NCBI GenBank assembly: GCA_028285085.1
Contig: JANQQI010000093.1
Span: 1 to 36,751 of the forward strand
DNA length: 36,751 nucleotides
DNA from: Saprospiraceae bacterium
GTDB lineage: Bacteria > Bacteroidota > Bacteroidia > Chitinophagales > Saprospiraceae
Direction of reading: 5' to 3'
Part shown: positions 9,109 to 17,802 of the stretch, piece by piece
How positions within the stretch are numbered: the stretch's first letter is position 1
How the letters are laid out: each line of letters opens with the position of its first letter
Made by a program: the position numbers and the translations under genes
The notes under the pieces: model-generated
The model's input: the letters and a program-made list of their open reading frames with translations, nothing else
Told to the model about the DNA's origin: nothing
Databases searched by the model: none

Positions 9109-9759
9109 ATGATAAATGTAGAAACAACAGGCCAAGCAACTAATGCAGCCATAGGTAATGATGCTAAAGTTTTGTCAGAAATACACTTGGCATCAAAAAA
9201 TATTGCTATTCTTCAGCGTGATCTTAGTGCTTTGAATGACATGCTTTTGTCTTTAAAAGAGCGTCCGGTTGGGTTAAAAGCAAATGGAACCGTTGAGGAA
9301 ATTACTACTAGTTTGAAAAAGTACTTCGATGAAGAATTAAATGGTTATACACTCATTTTAAATGACATTGTAAATGTGTTAAGTTTGTTTGAGAATTTAA
9401 CCCAATCCTCCTCTTTCCGCTTATTACTAACTATCGTTGATACGGATATGTGCCGACGATTTCACACGGATATTAACCACTTGAGATTATTATGTACTTA
9501 TACGGGACAAGGAACGCTTTGGCTCCCGGACGAGGCGGTGAATATAAAAGCGTTGAAATCAAGGAACACAGAGCTGGAAATTGCTAAGGATAAAAATCAA
9601 ATACAACAAGCGGGTGCAGGGGATGTAGTTATTCTGAAAGGGGCCTTACATCCAGAGGGAAATGCGGTAGTGCACCGTAGTCCTACGATTGAATCCAGCG
9701 GAGAAAAAAGACTCTTGCTCAGAATTGACACTAATTCATTTTTAAATTTTGGCCTTTAA
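9109..9759 (+). CDS. DUF1826 family protein
   Basis: This 216-residue protein matches the DUF1826 pattern as I know it: CRRFHTD at residues 115-121, RLLCTYTGQGTLWL at 126-139, DVVILKG at 172-178, VHRSP at 188-192 and a nearby arginine at 201. There is no signal peptide or membrane segment, so it should be cytoplasmic. The family has no established activity. In other bacteria its genes often lie next to COG0523 GTPases within zinc-starvation loci, and here the next gene is such a GTPase. The His119-x-Asp121 ... His189 ... Arg201 arrangement resembles the metal and co-substrate ligands of Fe(II)/2-oxoglutarate oxygenases; that is my inference. It is the fourth gene of the operon that begins at 5637. 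Confidence 0.7.
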   Translation: MINVETTGQATNAAIGNDAKVLSEIHLASKNIAILQRDLSALNDMLLSLKERPVGLKANGTVEEITTSLKKYFDEELNGYTLILNDIVNVLSLFENLTQSSSFRLLLTIVDTDMCRRFHTDINHLRLLCTYTGQGTLWLPDEAVNIKALKSRNTELEIAKDKNQIQQAGAGDVVILKGALHPEGNAVVHRSPTIESSGEKRLLLRIDTNSFLNFGL

Positions 9760-9824
9760 AAAAGAGCGATAAACTAGCCTCTCTATTTTAGTCCTTAACA
9801 CCTACTGAAAATAAAATATTATTT

Positions 9825-11048
9825 ATGGTAATAGATAAAAAACTTCCCGTTACCGTCTTAAGTGGATTCTTAGGAGCGGGTAAAACTACCTTACTAAACC
9901 ATGTTTTGCATAATAAAGAAGGTTTGAAGGTTGCAGTCATCGTCAATGACATGAGTGAGGTGAATGTAGACGCAGAATTGGTCAAGAATGAAAATACACT
10001 ATCGCGTACTGAAGAAAAACTAGTAGAGATGAGCAATGGCTGTATCTGCTGTACTCTTCGGGAAGATTTGATGGTGGAAGTAGAACGTTTGGCTAAAGAA
10101 AATCGCTTCGATTATCTACTGATTGAGAGTACTGGTATTAGCGAACCTATACCTGTGGCTCAGACGTTCTCTTTCGTCGATGAAGACAACGAGATCGACC
10201 TTTCCCGCTTCAGCTATATTGACACCATGGTAACGGTGGTTGATGCCTTCAATTTTTTCAAAGATTTTGGAAGCCCTGAAACCTTGATGGACAGAAATCT
10301 CACGGATATGGAGGGTGATTATCGCACCATCGTTAATCTCCTTACGGACCAGATTGAGTTTGCTAATGTCATCATATTGAATAAAACAGACTTGGTCAAC
10401 GAAGAGCATCTTGGCGTACTCAAGGCTGCCATCAAAAAGCTGAATCCCTCCGCTCGCATTATTGAATCGACTTTCAGCAACGTCAGTCCCAATGCAATTC
10501 TCAATACGGGCCTATTCAATTTTGAAGAGGCTGAACAAAGCGCTGGCTGGATTGAAGAGCTAAATAAAGATGAGCATACACCAGAGACGGAAGAATACGG
10601 CATTGCCTCTTTCGTATACCGAAATACAAAACCTTTCAATCCAGAACGTTTCTGGCACTATATCCAACACAAATTTCCGGGTACCATCATCCGTAGTAAA
10701 GGATTGTTTTGGCTGGCTTCCCGTCCGGGGCAGGCCCTGGTTTGGAGCCAGGCCGGAGGCTCTTTGCGGGCCGATAGCGCTGGTGTTTGGTGGAGCAGCA
10801 TGCCTTATCGGGAAAGGACACAGTATTTGGCTTTCATTGAAAACCAAAAAGAAATCGAATCCGACTGGGATCAAACCTTTGGTGATCGCAAAAACGAAAT
10901 TGTGTTTATTGGACAAGATATGGATGAAGCGGTTATTCGAGCTAGTTTAGATGCTTGTATAGCAACTGACGAAGAAATCAGTTCGCATCAATGGCGAAGA
11001 GGCTATGAAGATGAGTGGCCCGTACAACGTGCGTATTCCTTAGGATAA
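9825..11048 (+). CDS. COG0523/CobW-family GTPase, ZigA/YciC-like zinc metallochaperone
   Basis: This 407-residue G3E GTPase has Walker [10 protein letters not shown] at residues 14-22, the metal-binding CICC motif at 73-76, IESTGISEP at 100-108 and the guanine-specificity motif NKTD at 186-189. A CobW C-terminal domain follows, with [20 protein letters not shown], two tryptophan-rich stretches and a late [11 protein letters not shown] strand. The C-terminal pattern and length match the YciC/ZagA/ZigA branch, which delivers Zn(II) to target enzymes during zinc shortage, rather than cobalamin-type CobW. The acidic, His-containing linker is short (DEHTPETEE). It is the last gene of the operon and a strong terminator follows 23 bases after the stop. 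The family call is secure; the zinc role comes from homologues and context. Confidence 0.9.
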   Translation: MVIDKKLPVTVLSGFLGAGKTTLLNHVLHNKEGLKVAVIVNDMSEVNVDAELVKNENTLSRTEEKLVEMSNGCICCTLREDLMVEVERLAKENRFDYLLIESTGISEPIPVAQTFSFVDEDNEIDLSRFSYIDTMVTVVDAFNFFKDFGSPETLMDRNLTDMEGDYRTIVNLLTDQIEFANVIILNKTDLVNEEHLGVLKAAIKKLNPSARIIESTFSNVSPNAILNTGLFNFEEAEQSAGWIEELNKDEHTPETEEYGIASFVYRNTKPFNPERFWHYIQHKFPGTIIRSKGLFWLASRPGQALVWSQAGGSLRADSAGVWWSSMPYRERTQYLAFIENQKEIESDWDQTFGDRKNEIVFIGQDMDEAVIRASLDACIATDEEISSHQWRRGYEDEWPVQRAYSLG

Positions 11049-11071
11049 AAAAGACATTACTGGCTATAACT

Positions 11072-11119
11072 AAGTAGGGAACGGTGAAGCTTCGGCCACC
11101 GTATCCCTACTTTTTTTTG
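11072..11119 (+). terminator. Strong intrinsic terminator after the ABC/CobW operon
   Basis: AAGTAGGG (11072-11079) pairs with CCCTACTT (11105-11112), and ACGGTG (11081-11086) pairs with CACCGT (11097-11102), with one bulged base between the two helices. The loop is ten bases and a run of T follows to 11118. It closes the operon that begins near 5613. Confidence 0.88.
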
Positions 11120-11345
11120 GTCTCATTGGTGAGTAATAGGTTTGGATGGGGAGATATAAGCATAGATCATACTAATTATTATTTTATTTCATCTTAAAAA
11201 ATGTGAAATAGAATTTTAGCCCATTATGGATCAATTGGATGATTGTTAGCTATACATATAATAGCATAAAACATATTTGCCTGACAGTTTATTTGCAATG
11301 CTACGTCTATTCCTTGTTTTGCGATGTTGAGAAGGTTACATTAGG

Positions 11346-11639
11346 ATGAACGATTTAATAACCTTAAAAAACCTTTTCATTATGTTAGCTCAACATTCGA
11401 TCGAACATCAAGATGCCATTAGAGTTATTGGTTCATCAGAAAATAGCTTTGATGAGGCCGTAGCAAACGGTATTAGTACCATCAAAGAAGCACATGGCGG
11501 TACACCACGAGTACACCTAGATTTTGTCTCTTTCGAAGTCGTACAATTGCAGGGTGTGATTCAAGATGGTGGACGTGAGAGACCTCAAGTTCGCATTTAT
11601 CAAGCAGTAATCGATGTAGTCGGCGTTCATAGGCATTAA
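11346..11639 (+). CDS. Dodecin-like small protein
   Basis: This is a 97-residue protein whose region from about residue 18 onward follows the dodecin layout: a first strand HQDAIRVIGSS, a helix SFDEAVANGISTIKEAHG, then two strands FVSFEVVQLQGVIQDGG and PQVRIYQAVIDVVGVH. Dodecins are 65-75-residue proteins that assemble into hollow dodecamers and store flavin, CoA or calcium. An internal ATG at 11382 would give an 85-residue product closer to family size, so the true start is uncertain. The spacer between the last two strands carries an insertion (DGGRERP) compared with classical dodecins. The gene stands alone. I am moderately sure of the fold and unsure of the ligand. Confidence 0.5.
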   Translation: MNDLITLKNLFIMLAQHSIEHQDAIRVIGSSENSFDEAVANGISTIKEAHGGTPRVHLDFVSFEVVQLQGVIQDGGRERPQVRIYQAVIDVVGVHRH

Positions 11640-11683
11640 TCACCACCGACCGATTTAGTATATTATGCAAATTGTGATTAATG
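11634..11683. repeat. 10-bp inverted repeat at the end of the dodecin-like gene
   Basis: CATTAATCAC (11634-11643) spans the stop codon and is matched exactly by GTGATTAATG (11674-11683), leaving a 30-base loop. There is no T-run, so it is a weak terminator candidate; it could instead be a 3'-end stabilising structure. Confidence 0.35.
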
Positions 11684-12152
11684 GGAGACTAAGAACCTAT
11701 GCTTCAGATGATCTCTGGATTAGTTGCAATTTGAATTTTTTATATCTCTCATGCATAGTTCATCTCATCTATTAGGCTTAGGTATTACTTTTTCTATTGT
11801 TTCTCTATTCATTGATCTATCATTTCTTATTCCGGTGTCAGGTCGGACTTAGAGATGGCTTACACGATTCACAGGAACCGTAAATGTGAGATTGACCGGC
11901 CTCATTTCCTACAGATTAAAGATTTTAGTGCTATCTTTAGACCAATACTTTCCTACTTTGATAGTCAGATGTTTAGATAATCTCAAGTCTGATTAGAATA
12001 TTTAAACTAACCTGTACACTACTGTATATCTATAATCCATTCGAGCAAGCTGGCCGAAGGGGAGAGGATCATTATGAAAAGGATGCGAATGGAACTAATA
12101 TTTAAAGGGTATGAAAAAGTATTATCTAAATATTGAAATTAAAACAACAAAA
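11684..12152. other. Intergenic region with no supported gene
   Basis: These roughly 470 bases are A+T-rich. The only open frame I see is 41 codons (11855-11980), with no recognisable motif. I find no RNA gene, terminator or consensus TAnnTTTG promoter. It may be a remnant of lost genes at the edge of the A+T-rich accessory segment. Confidence 0.4.
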
Positions 12153-13154
12153 ATGAAGCAAGTTATTTTATTAGTACTGTTACTTATTCCTTTTTTCCTC
12201 TTAAGCCAAAATCCCCTGGATAGTTTAATAAAAGAAGGAATTGCGTTACATGATGCGGGTGATTATGACGCTGCCATTAAGAAATACAAAGAAGCATTGA
12301 ATTATGATGAAAAATCGAGTTTAGCTTATTATGAATTAGGATTAACCAGTTACACAAAAGGGGATTATAAAAAGTCAGCGAAGTATGCTGATAAAGTTTT
12401 AAAAATTGATGATGGATATTTAAGAGAGGCCTTTACGTTAAAAGGCTCAGCGTTGGACAATTTAGGTAAGACTAAAGCTGCGATTAAAACCTACGAAAAA
12501 GCAATTGAAGCTTTCCCCAAGGATCACTTACTTTACTTCAACTTGGCACTTACCCGCTACAACGCTGGACTCGCTGATGAAGCTGAGCAGGATTTAAAAA
12601 AAGGATTACAAGTAAACCCCTCCCATTCCACAAGTAATTATTTATTAGGGATAATTAAAATGGAGCAAGGGCGTCGAGTAGAATCCTTATTAGCTTTTCA
12701 TTTTTTCCTTTTGTTGGAACCTAATACTGCCAAATCAAAAGAAGCGTTGGCAAGAGTATCTTCTTTAATGAATGAAGGGGTGACCAAGAAAGATGAAAAG
12801 AATATCGAAATCAATCTTGCTGCATTGGGAGAAGAAGATGATTTCTCCACAGCCAATTTGATGCTATCTCTCCTAAGTGCATCGAATATGACCGAAGAAA
12901 ATGAAAATAAATCAAAGGAGCAATTGTTCTACGAAAATACCGAGTCTTTGTTTAGCGTATTGAATGAACAGAAGGAAGGAAAAACGGGGCTATGGTGGGA
13001 CTTCTACGTCAATTTTTACGGAGCACTATTAGATGCTGGACATCTAGAGACTTATTGCTATTTCATCAGACAACAAAATGGGGAAGCTGAACAGAAATGG
13101 ATCGCAGAGAATAATGAAAAAGTAGAGCAGTTTTTTCAATGGTTGCAAGAGTGA
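12153..13154 (+). CDS. Secreted/periplasmic TPR protein
   Basis: This is a 333-residue protein with a signal peptide (MKQVILLVLLLIPFFLLSQ). It is followed by tandem tetratricopeptide repeats from about residue 20 to 190 (for example YDAAIKKYKEALNYDEKSSLAYYELGL, shortened here by naming its start and end: YDAAIKKY to YYELGL). The rest is a less regular helical C-terminal half with ENENKSKEQL and a tryptophan-rich end. An open frame exists from an ATG at 12111, but the 14 extra residues would bury the signal peptide, so 12153 is preferred. TPR proteins of this sort act as periplasmic scaffolds; no partner is evident. Base composition is lower in G+C than in the flanking core genes. Function is unassigned beyond the repeat fold. 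Confidence 0.75.
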   Translation: MKQVILLVLLLIPFFLLSQNPLDSLIKEGIALHDAGDYDAAIKKYKEALNYDEKSSLAYYELGLTSYTKGDYKKSAKYADKVLKIDDGYLREAFTLKGSALDNLGKTKAAIKTYEKAIEAFPKDHLLYFNLALTRYNAGLADEAEQDLKKGLQVNPSHSTSNYLLGIIKMEQGRRVESLLAFHFFLLLEPNTAKSKEALARVSSLMNEGVTKKDEKNIEINLAALGEEDDFSTANLMLSLLSASNMTEENENKSKEQLFYENTESLFSVLNEQKEGKTGLWWDFYVNFYGALLDAGHLETYCYFIRQQNGEAEQKWIAENNEKVEQFFQWLQE

Positions 13155-13432
13155 TTTTGATCAAAACCGAGTGTTGCTCAAATATATCGAACAAATATTT
13201 GCATGGGATGATGTTGATAATTCAGCCATTACTGAAAATCAAAAATGAATAGGCCGTCTTGAATTTAGTGTGCTTAAAAAAGCAACCTAGATTACGCCTT
13301 CGTATAGCTTTTAAGCTAAAATATAACCATTGATGGAGGGAGATGTCTTACCTGCGCTAGTTACACCGATAAGGTCACTGTTGCGGGTTATTGAAGATTA
13401 AAAATGCAAGGACAAAAAAACAGAAATAAAGT

Positions 13433-14392
13433 ATGAAAATGATAAGGTTTTTGTTTTTAATGGATATGATGATTTTCTTGTTATTTACAACTGGCTGTAA
13501 TACATCCATTAAATCCATAAAGAAGAATAATTTACATTCTATAACAGTAATTAAATATGATGCAATAGTTGAAGACGGGGAGATAGTAAAAGGCCAAATA
13601 AAAACTGAATCCTATTTTTTAAGAAATCGGAGCAATGTCATTGCTGAATACAAAATAATCCATTATGATCATAGAGGGAAGGATGGTTTTGGACAATTTT
13701 ATAAATATGATCAATCAAATCAATTGATTGAGTCGTTTAAATACGGCTCGGGTCGACCTATCCAAATCAGATACGCCTATAAGTATGACTCAAAAGATAG
13801 AATGGTAGAGAAAATGACTTGGTTCAGGAATAAAGAAGTAAAAAATATTATGAAATATGACGCAAATGATAATATACTTGAAAGACGTAAATATGTTTCG
13901 GACGAGTTATCCCATCGAACTACTTATGAATATAATGATAAAAATGATAAAATTAGAATTCAACATTTTCATGAAACCGACACTTTACGCTCATCTATTT
14001 ACGAACCTTACAGATGTAATGAAGAAAATGTATCGTATATGATGGATACGTTTATGTATGACACAAAGGGATTATTAATAGAAGAAAAAAATTATACATG
14101 TTATCATACCTTATCTTCAAGGACAACCTACAGATACGATGAAGAAGGACGAGAGATTGGATATACAGATTATGATGACAAAGGACTAATAACTGCTAGT
14201 GAATCATTCTTTTACGATGAACGCGATAACTGGATACAAAAGGTATCCTATTTCTACGATGAGGGTGAAACAAGTGAAATTAAAGTAGAATACATTTATA
14301 AGTATAAAAAAGATGGCAGTTGGATAGAGAAAATAACAATTCAGAATGATAAACCTGTTTCAATAATTGAAAGACATTTTGAGTATTATTAA
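13433..14392 (+). CDS. Lipoprotein with YD/RHS-like repeats
   Basis: This 319-residue protein has a lipoprotein signal ending in the lipobox LFTTGC, with Cys22 as the lipidated residue. The rest is a series of short repeats built around a Y-x-Y-D pattern: YKYDQSNQL, YKYDSKDRM, MKYDANDN, YEYNDKND, FMYDTKGLL, YRYDEEGRE, FFYDERDN and YIYKYKKDGS. These are the YD (RHS-like) strand-turn repeats common in Bacteroidota surface lipoproteins. There is no toxin-like C-terminus and the array is too short for an RHS cocoon, so it is probably a small beta-sheet surface protein. It is visibly A+T-rich. Function unknown. The following antiporter gene starts 112 bases downstream on the same strand. Confidence 0.7.
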   Translation: MKMIRFLFLMDMMIFLLFTTGCNTSIKSIKKNNLHSITVIKYDAIVEDGEIVKGQIKTESYFLRNRSNVIAEYKIIHYDHRGKDGFGQFYKYDQSNQLIESFKYGSGRPIQIRYAYKYDSKDRMVEKMTWFRNKEVKNIMKYDANDNILERRKYVSDELSHRTTYEYNDKNDKIRIQHFHETDTLRSSIYEPYRCNEENVSYMMDTFMYDTKGLLIEEKNYTCYHTLSSRTTYRYDEEGREIGYTDYDDKGLITASESFFYDERDNWIQKVSYFYDEGETSEIKVEYIYKYKKDGSWIEKITIQNDKPVSIIERHFEYY

Positions 14393-14504
14393 CAGCACCC
14401 GAAAAATTATCCCTTATTTTGCAGCGTCCTCTTGATGAATGCCTTGCGATTCATCCGATGAGGATAGATTGATTTGGTGCTCACTTGAAACTGAAAATAC
14501 TCTA

Positions 14505-15671
14505 ATGCCTTTTCTCGCTGCCTTTGATCCCAATTTACCCAAATTCGTGCTGCTTGGATTGATTATCATTGGGCTGGGGGTGGTGCTGCGCTACTTTCGG
14601 CAACCCTATGTGGTGGCGTATATTCTGGCGGGTGTTTTCTTGGGAGAGCATGGCTTTGCGATTGTTACGGATAAGACCCTGATTACTTCGATGGGGGAGT
14701 TCGGCTTGATTTTGCTGCTATTTTTCATTGGGATGGAGATTAGCTTACAGGATCTACTGAAAAAATGGCGCGTAGCCACTATCGGGACGACTCTGCAAGT
14801 ACTAGGCAGTGTCCTTCTGGTAGCATTCATCGGTAATTACTTTGATTGGAGCTGGAATCGTATCATCGTCGTGGGCTTTGTGATGAGTTTGAGTAGCTCC
14901 GCCGTAGTCATCAAACTTTTGCAGGATAATCAAGAGACGCAAAGCTCGACGGGTAAAAATGTAATCAGTATTTTACTGATGCAGGATATCCTGATTGTAC
15001 CCATGCTCATCGCTACGAATTATTTGGGTGGCAATGAGCCTACCGCCGACGAAGTCGCTTTGCAAATTACCGGCGGGGTACTCATCATCGGTGGTATCCT
15101 GTGGCTGGTTCGACGCAAAACAGTGACTTTGCCCTTTAGCAAGGAGATTGAAAAGGATCACGAACTGCAAGTCTTCATTGCCTTTATCATTTGTTTTGGT
15201 TTTGCACTGATCACCGCTCTGTTCGGCCTGTCGGCCGCCTTGGGGGCTTTCGTTGGTGGCATCTTTGTACACACCACCCGCTCGACGGAATGGTTTCACG
15301 ATAGCCTGCACTCCTTTCGCGTAGTATTTGTGGCCCTCTTTTTTGTCTCCGTCGGCATGCTGATCGATCTGGATTTCTTGCTGGACAACTGGCGTATTGT
15401 TTCTTTGCTCATCGTCGTAGTCTACCTCACCAATCATTTGGTCAACGCTACCGTTTTACACTACTTTGGTCGTAATTGGAAATATAGCCTCTACGGAGGC
15501 GCTCTGCTGGCACAAGTTGGTGAACTCAGTTTCGTCCTTTCGGCGAGTGCCTATCACGCCCAGATTATCTCCGATTTTGCGTATCAACTCACCATTATTG
15601 TGATTTCATTGACTTTGCTCATCAGCCCGTTCTGGATTGCGGGGACAAAGAAAATAGTTGGCCTACCGTAA
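14505..15671 (+). CDS. CPA2-family cation/proton antiporter (KefB-like, no TrkA domain)
   Basis: This is a 388-residue integral membrane protein with about twelve hydrophobic segments. Family motifs include RQPYVVAYILAGVFLGEHG near the N-terminus, LLLFFIGMEIS, a polar stretch SLSSSAVVIKLL and LSAALGAFVGGIFV. It stops after the antiporter domain; KefB/KefC proteins continue with a cytoplasmic TrkA-N domain that is missing here, so nucleotide or glutathione gating is not expected. It probably exchanges K+ or Na+ for H+ across the inner membrane. The frame is open from 14439, but MPFLAAFDPN at 14505 gives the normal start. A CDF metal transporter gene follows 96 bases later on the same strand. 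Confidence 0.85.
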   Translation: MPFLAAFDPNLPKFVLLGLIIIGLGVVLRYFRQPYVVAYILAGVFLGEHGFAIVTDKTLITSMGEFGLILLLFFIGMEISLQDLLKKWRVATIGTTLQVLGSVLLVAFIGNYFDWSWNRIIVVGFVMSLSSSAVVIKLLQDNQETQSSTGKNVISILLMQDILIVPMLIATNYLGGNEPTADEVALQITGGVLIIGGILWLVRRKTVTLPFSKEIEKDHELQVFIAFIICFGFALITALFGLSAALGAFVGGIFVHTTRSTEWFHDSLHSFRVVFVALFFVSVGMLIDLDFLLDNWRIVSLLIVVVYLTNHLVNATVLHYFGRNWKYSLYGGALLAQVGELSFVLSASAYHAQIISDFAYQLTIIVISLTLLISPFWIAGTKKIVGLP

Positions 15672-15720
15672 ATTGGATGCTGAGAAGCTGTTTTAATGCC
15701 TTTACTTTGCAAGAGTAGTT

Positions 15721-15728
15721 TATCTTTG
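15721..15728 (+). promoter_or_regulatory. Consensus -7 element upstream of the CDF transporter
   Basis: TATCTTTG matches the Bacteroidota -7 consensus TAnnTTTG exactly and lies 39 bases before the ATG at 15768. No clear -33 TTTG is found at 19-21 bases upstream, so this is a partial promoter call. It suggests the transporter can be transcribed separately from the antiporter before it. Confidence 0.4.
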
Positions 15729-15767
15729 TGGAGCAAATGCACAAGCCTGTTTTGATCTTTAATCTGC

Positions 15768-16775
15768 ATGTCAAAAACCCAGCAATCTGAAGCTTACCGT
15801 ATTAGTCGCCGTTGGCAGCAGTTGGCCCTATGGCTCGGGCTGGGCATTCTAATTGTCAAGTGGATTGCCTGGGCAATGACCAACTCCAACGCCATTCTCA
15901 CCGATGCGATGGAGAGTATCATCAATGTGGCGGCGAGTACTTTCGCGCTCTACAGTCTTTCGCTCGCCGCTAAGCCTCGTGATGACAACCATCCCTACGG
16001 TCACGGCAAGATCGAATTTATCGCTGCTGGTCTCGAAGGTGGACTTATCCTGATTGCCGGCTTGCTGATCTTCTCCAAAGCCATCTACAATTTTTTTCAG
16101 CCACAGACCCTCGTTGCACTGGACGTGGGAATTGGCGTTACCGCCATCACCGGCCTACTTAATTATTGGCTCGGCCAGCGCCTGTTGCATACTGGCCGTC
16201 GCTACCATTCGCTCACCTTGATGGCCGATGGCCGCCATTTACTTTCGGATGCTTATTCTTCACTGGGACTGGTCTTAGGACTTTTTTTAGTCTATTTGAC
16301 TGATCTCATCTGGCTGGATAATGTGCTGGCGCTCATCTTTGGGGTCGTTATCCTCGTAACGGGCTATCGGCTCGTGCGGACTTCCACGGCGGGGATTATG
16401 GATGAAGCCGATCCGGGACTAATCGATACCCTGATTGAGGATATCAATCAGGAACGTAGCGAAAACTGGATCGATATCCACAACTTTCGCGTGATTAAGT
16501 ACGGGGCCACCCTCCACATTGACTGTCATCTGACCTTGCCTTGGTATTTTGATGTGCGCGAAGCGCACGATGAGGTTAAAGCCTTCGAGGAACTTACCGA
16601 AAGATGCTGTGCAGTTCCTGTTGAACTTTTTATCCATACCGATCCTTGTGAGGACGAGCTTTCCTGTCGCTTATGTAGTAAATCTGATTGTGCGCATCGC
16701 CTCGCTGAATTTCAAAAACGCGTGGAGTGGCACGCCGGGAATGTGATGCATAATCAAAAGCATCGTTTGGAGTAG
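15768..16775 (+). CDS. Cation diffusion facilitator (CDF) metal transporter
   Basis: This is a 335-residue CDF exporter with the usual six membrane segments and a cytoplasmic C-terminal domain. The TM2 signature reads DAMESIINVAAS, the loop NHPYGHGKIEF follows, and TM5 carries ADGRHLLSDAYSS with the His-x3-Asp metal pair. By alignment to YiiP/FieF from memory, the TM2 site would be Glu49 and Asn53 rather than Asp and Asp, which may change metal preference. The C-terminal domain ends with an unusual cysteine cluster (CEDELSCRLCSKSDC) followed by a His, a likely extra metal-binding site. It would export a divalent metal such as Zn(II), Fe(II), Mn(II) or Co(II) using the proton gradient. The metal is not determined by sequence. 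Confidence 0.88.
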   Translation: MSKTQQSEAYRISRRWQQLALWLGLGILIVKWIAWAMTNSNAILTDAMESIINVAASTFALYSLSLAAKPRDDNHPYGHGKIEFIAAGLEGGLILIAGLLIFSKAIYNFFQPQTLVALDVGIGVTAITGLLNYWLGQRLLHTGRRYHSLTLMADGRHLLSDAYSSLGLVLGLFLVYLTDLIWLDNVLALIFGVVILVTGYRLVRTSTAGIMDEADPGLIDTLIEDINQERSENWIDIHNFRVIKYGATLHIDCHLTLPWYFDVREAHDEVKAFEELTERCCAVPVELFIHTDPCEDELSCRLCSKSDCAHRLAEFQKRVEWHAGNVMHNQKHRLE

Positions 16776-16812
16776 CGGAATTTATGTCGTTTTTTTATGG
16801 AAATCTCTAGTT

Positions 16813-17802
16813 ATGAACTACATCTCCATCAGTCTCTACCAAAAGATGGTCAATCATGCGATTGCCGAAGGCTTGAGTGAGGAAGATCTTCAGGATTTGC
16901 CCGTTCCACCCGCTGCGATGCAAGATTTGCGGGCGGTACCAGCTGATCATTTTTTTCTGCTACACGAGATGTTGGATCAGCGTCTGGGCCCTGGTTTTGC
17001 GGTGCGGGTCGGGCAGCAGATGAAAATGGATGACTATGGTGTACTGGGGTTATCCTGGAAGACTTGCTCCCGTGCCGGAGAGATCTTCGAACGTTCAGAG
17101 CGTTATTTTCATTTGTTATCCAATACGTACCTTTTCAAAGTGGAGACGAAAGGGGAGGTGTCTGAGATTTATCTTTTTCGTGATGCGCATCGGCGGGGCG
17201 TGGAATTTTCCAACGAAGCCACTTTCTCCGCTACGGTGGTAGTCTTGCAAGCCATGACCGAAAAGGATGATATCGTACCACTTGGTGTATCTTTTAAGCA
17301 TGGCCCTCCACGTTCATTGGATTCCCACGAAAAGGTATTTCAATGTCCTGTGAGTTTCAATCAACCCCACAATTTCATTAGTTACCGAACCGCTGATCTC
17401 AATACTCGGACGGCTAAGGCGGATATCGGCATTCACAACTTTCTCATGGAACGAGTCGAGGAGGAGACCAAGGGCATGGAAGTCAGTTCCATCAAAATAG
17501 CGACGGATGTCTCTCAGTTGATTCAAGATGCACTGCCGAGTGGCATTCCGGCTATCCAACAGATTGGAGAATATATGGGCATGAGTAGTCGTACGTTGAC
17601 TCGGCGATTGGCCGAAAATGGAATGACTTTCCGGACCTTAGTTAAGCAAACCCAAGAAAAAATTTCTAAAGACTTACTACAAAACACCTCCCACACCATT
17701 AGCGAAATTGCCTTCCAAACCGGCTTCTCCGAGCAGAGTGCATTTAGCCGGGCCTTTAAGCGCTGGACGGGCCAGTCTCCACTGGATTTCCGACAATTGT
17801 AG
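16813..17802 (+). CDS. AraC-family transcriptional regulator
   Basis: This 329-residue protein has a long N-terminal region of the Arabinose_bd type (PF12625-like), with DDYGVLGLSWKTCSRAGE in its middle. A C-terminal AraC double helix-turn-helix spans about residues 245-329, containing IGEYMGMSSRTLTRRL, ISEIAFQTGFSEQSAFSRAF and the closing KRWTGQSPLDFR. It is a one-component, DNA-binding regulator of the OruR/ArgR-like branch. The next genes on the same strand (18110-19846) form a tight group, with an inverted repeat at 18014-18031 just before them, so they are likely targets; this is inference. The effector is unknown. Confidence 0.88.
   Translation: MNYISISLYQKMVNHAIAEGLSEEDLQDLPVPPAAMQDLRAVPADHFFLLHEMLDQRLGPGFAVRVGQQMKMDDYGVLGLSWKTCSRAGEIFERSERYFHLLSNTYLFKVETKGEVSEIYLFRDAHRRGVEFSNEATFSATVVVLQAMTEKDDIVPLGVSFKHGPPRSLDSHEKVFQCPVSFNQPHNFISYRTADLNTRTAKADIGIHNFLMERVEEETKGMEVSSIKIATDVSQLIQDALPSGIPAIQQIGEYMGMSSRTLTRRLAENGMTFRTLVKQTQEKISKDLLQNTSHTISEIAFQTGFSEQSAFSRAFKRWTGQSPLDFRQL

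Noticed and set aside
10570-10950. Plus-strand frame of 126 codons inside the GTPase gene
   Set aside because: It is an alternate-frame shadow of the CobW C-terminal domain, whose frame is well supported.
11855-11980. 41-codon open frame in the spacer after the dodecin-like gene
   Set aside because: No motif, no recognisable promoter and no homology I can name; length is within chance for this composition.
13155-13166. Palindrome TTTTGATCAAAA right after the TPR gene stop
   Set aside because: Twelve bases, A+T-rich, with no loop or T-run; too weak to call a terminator.
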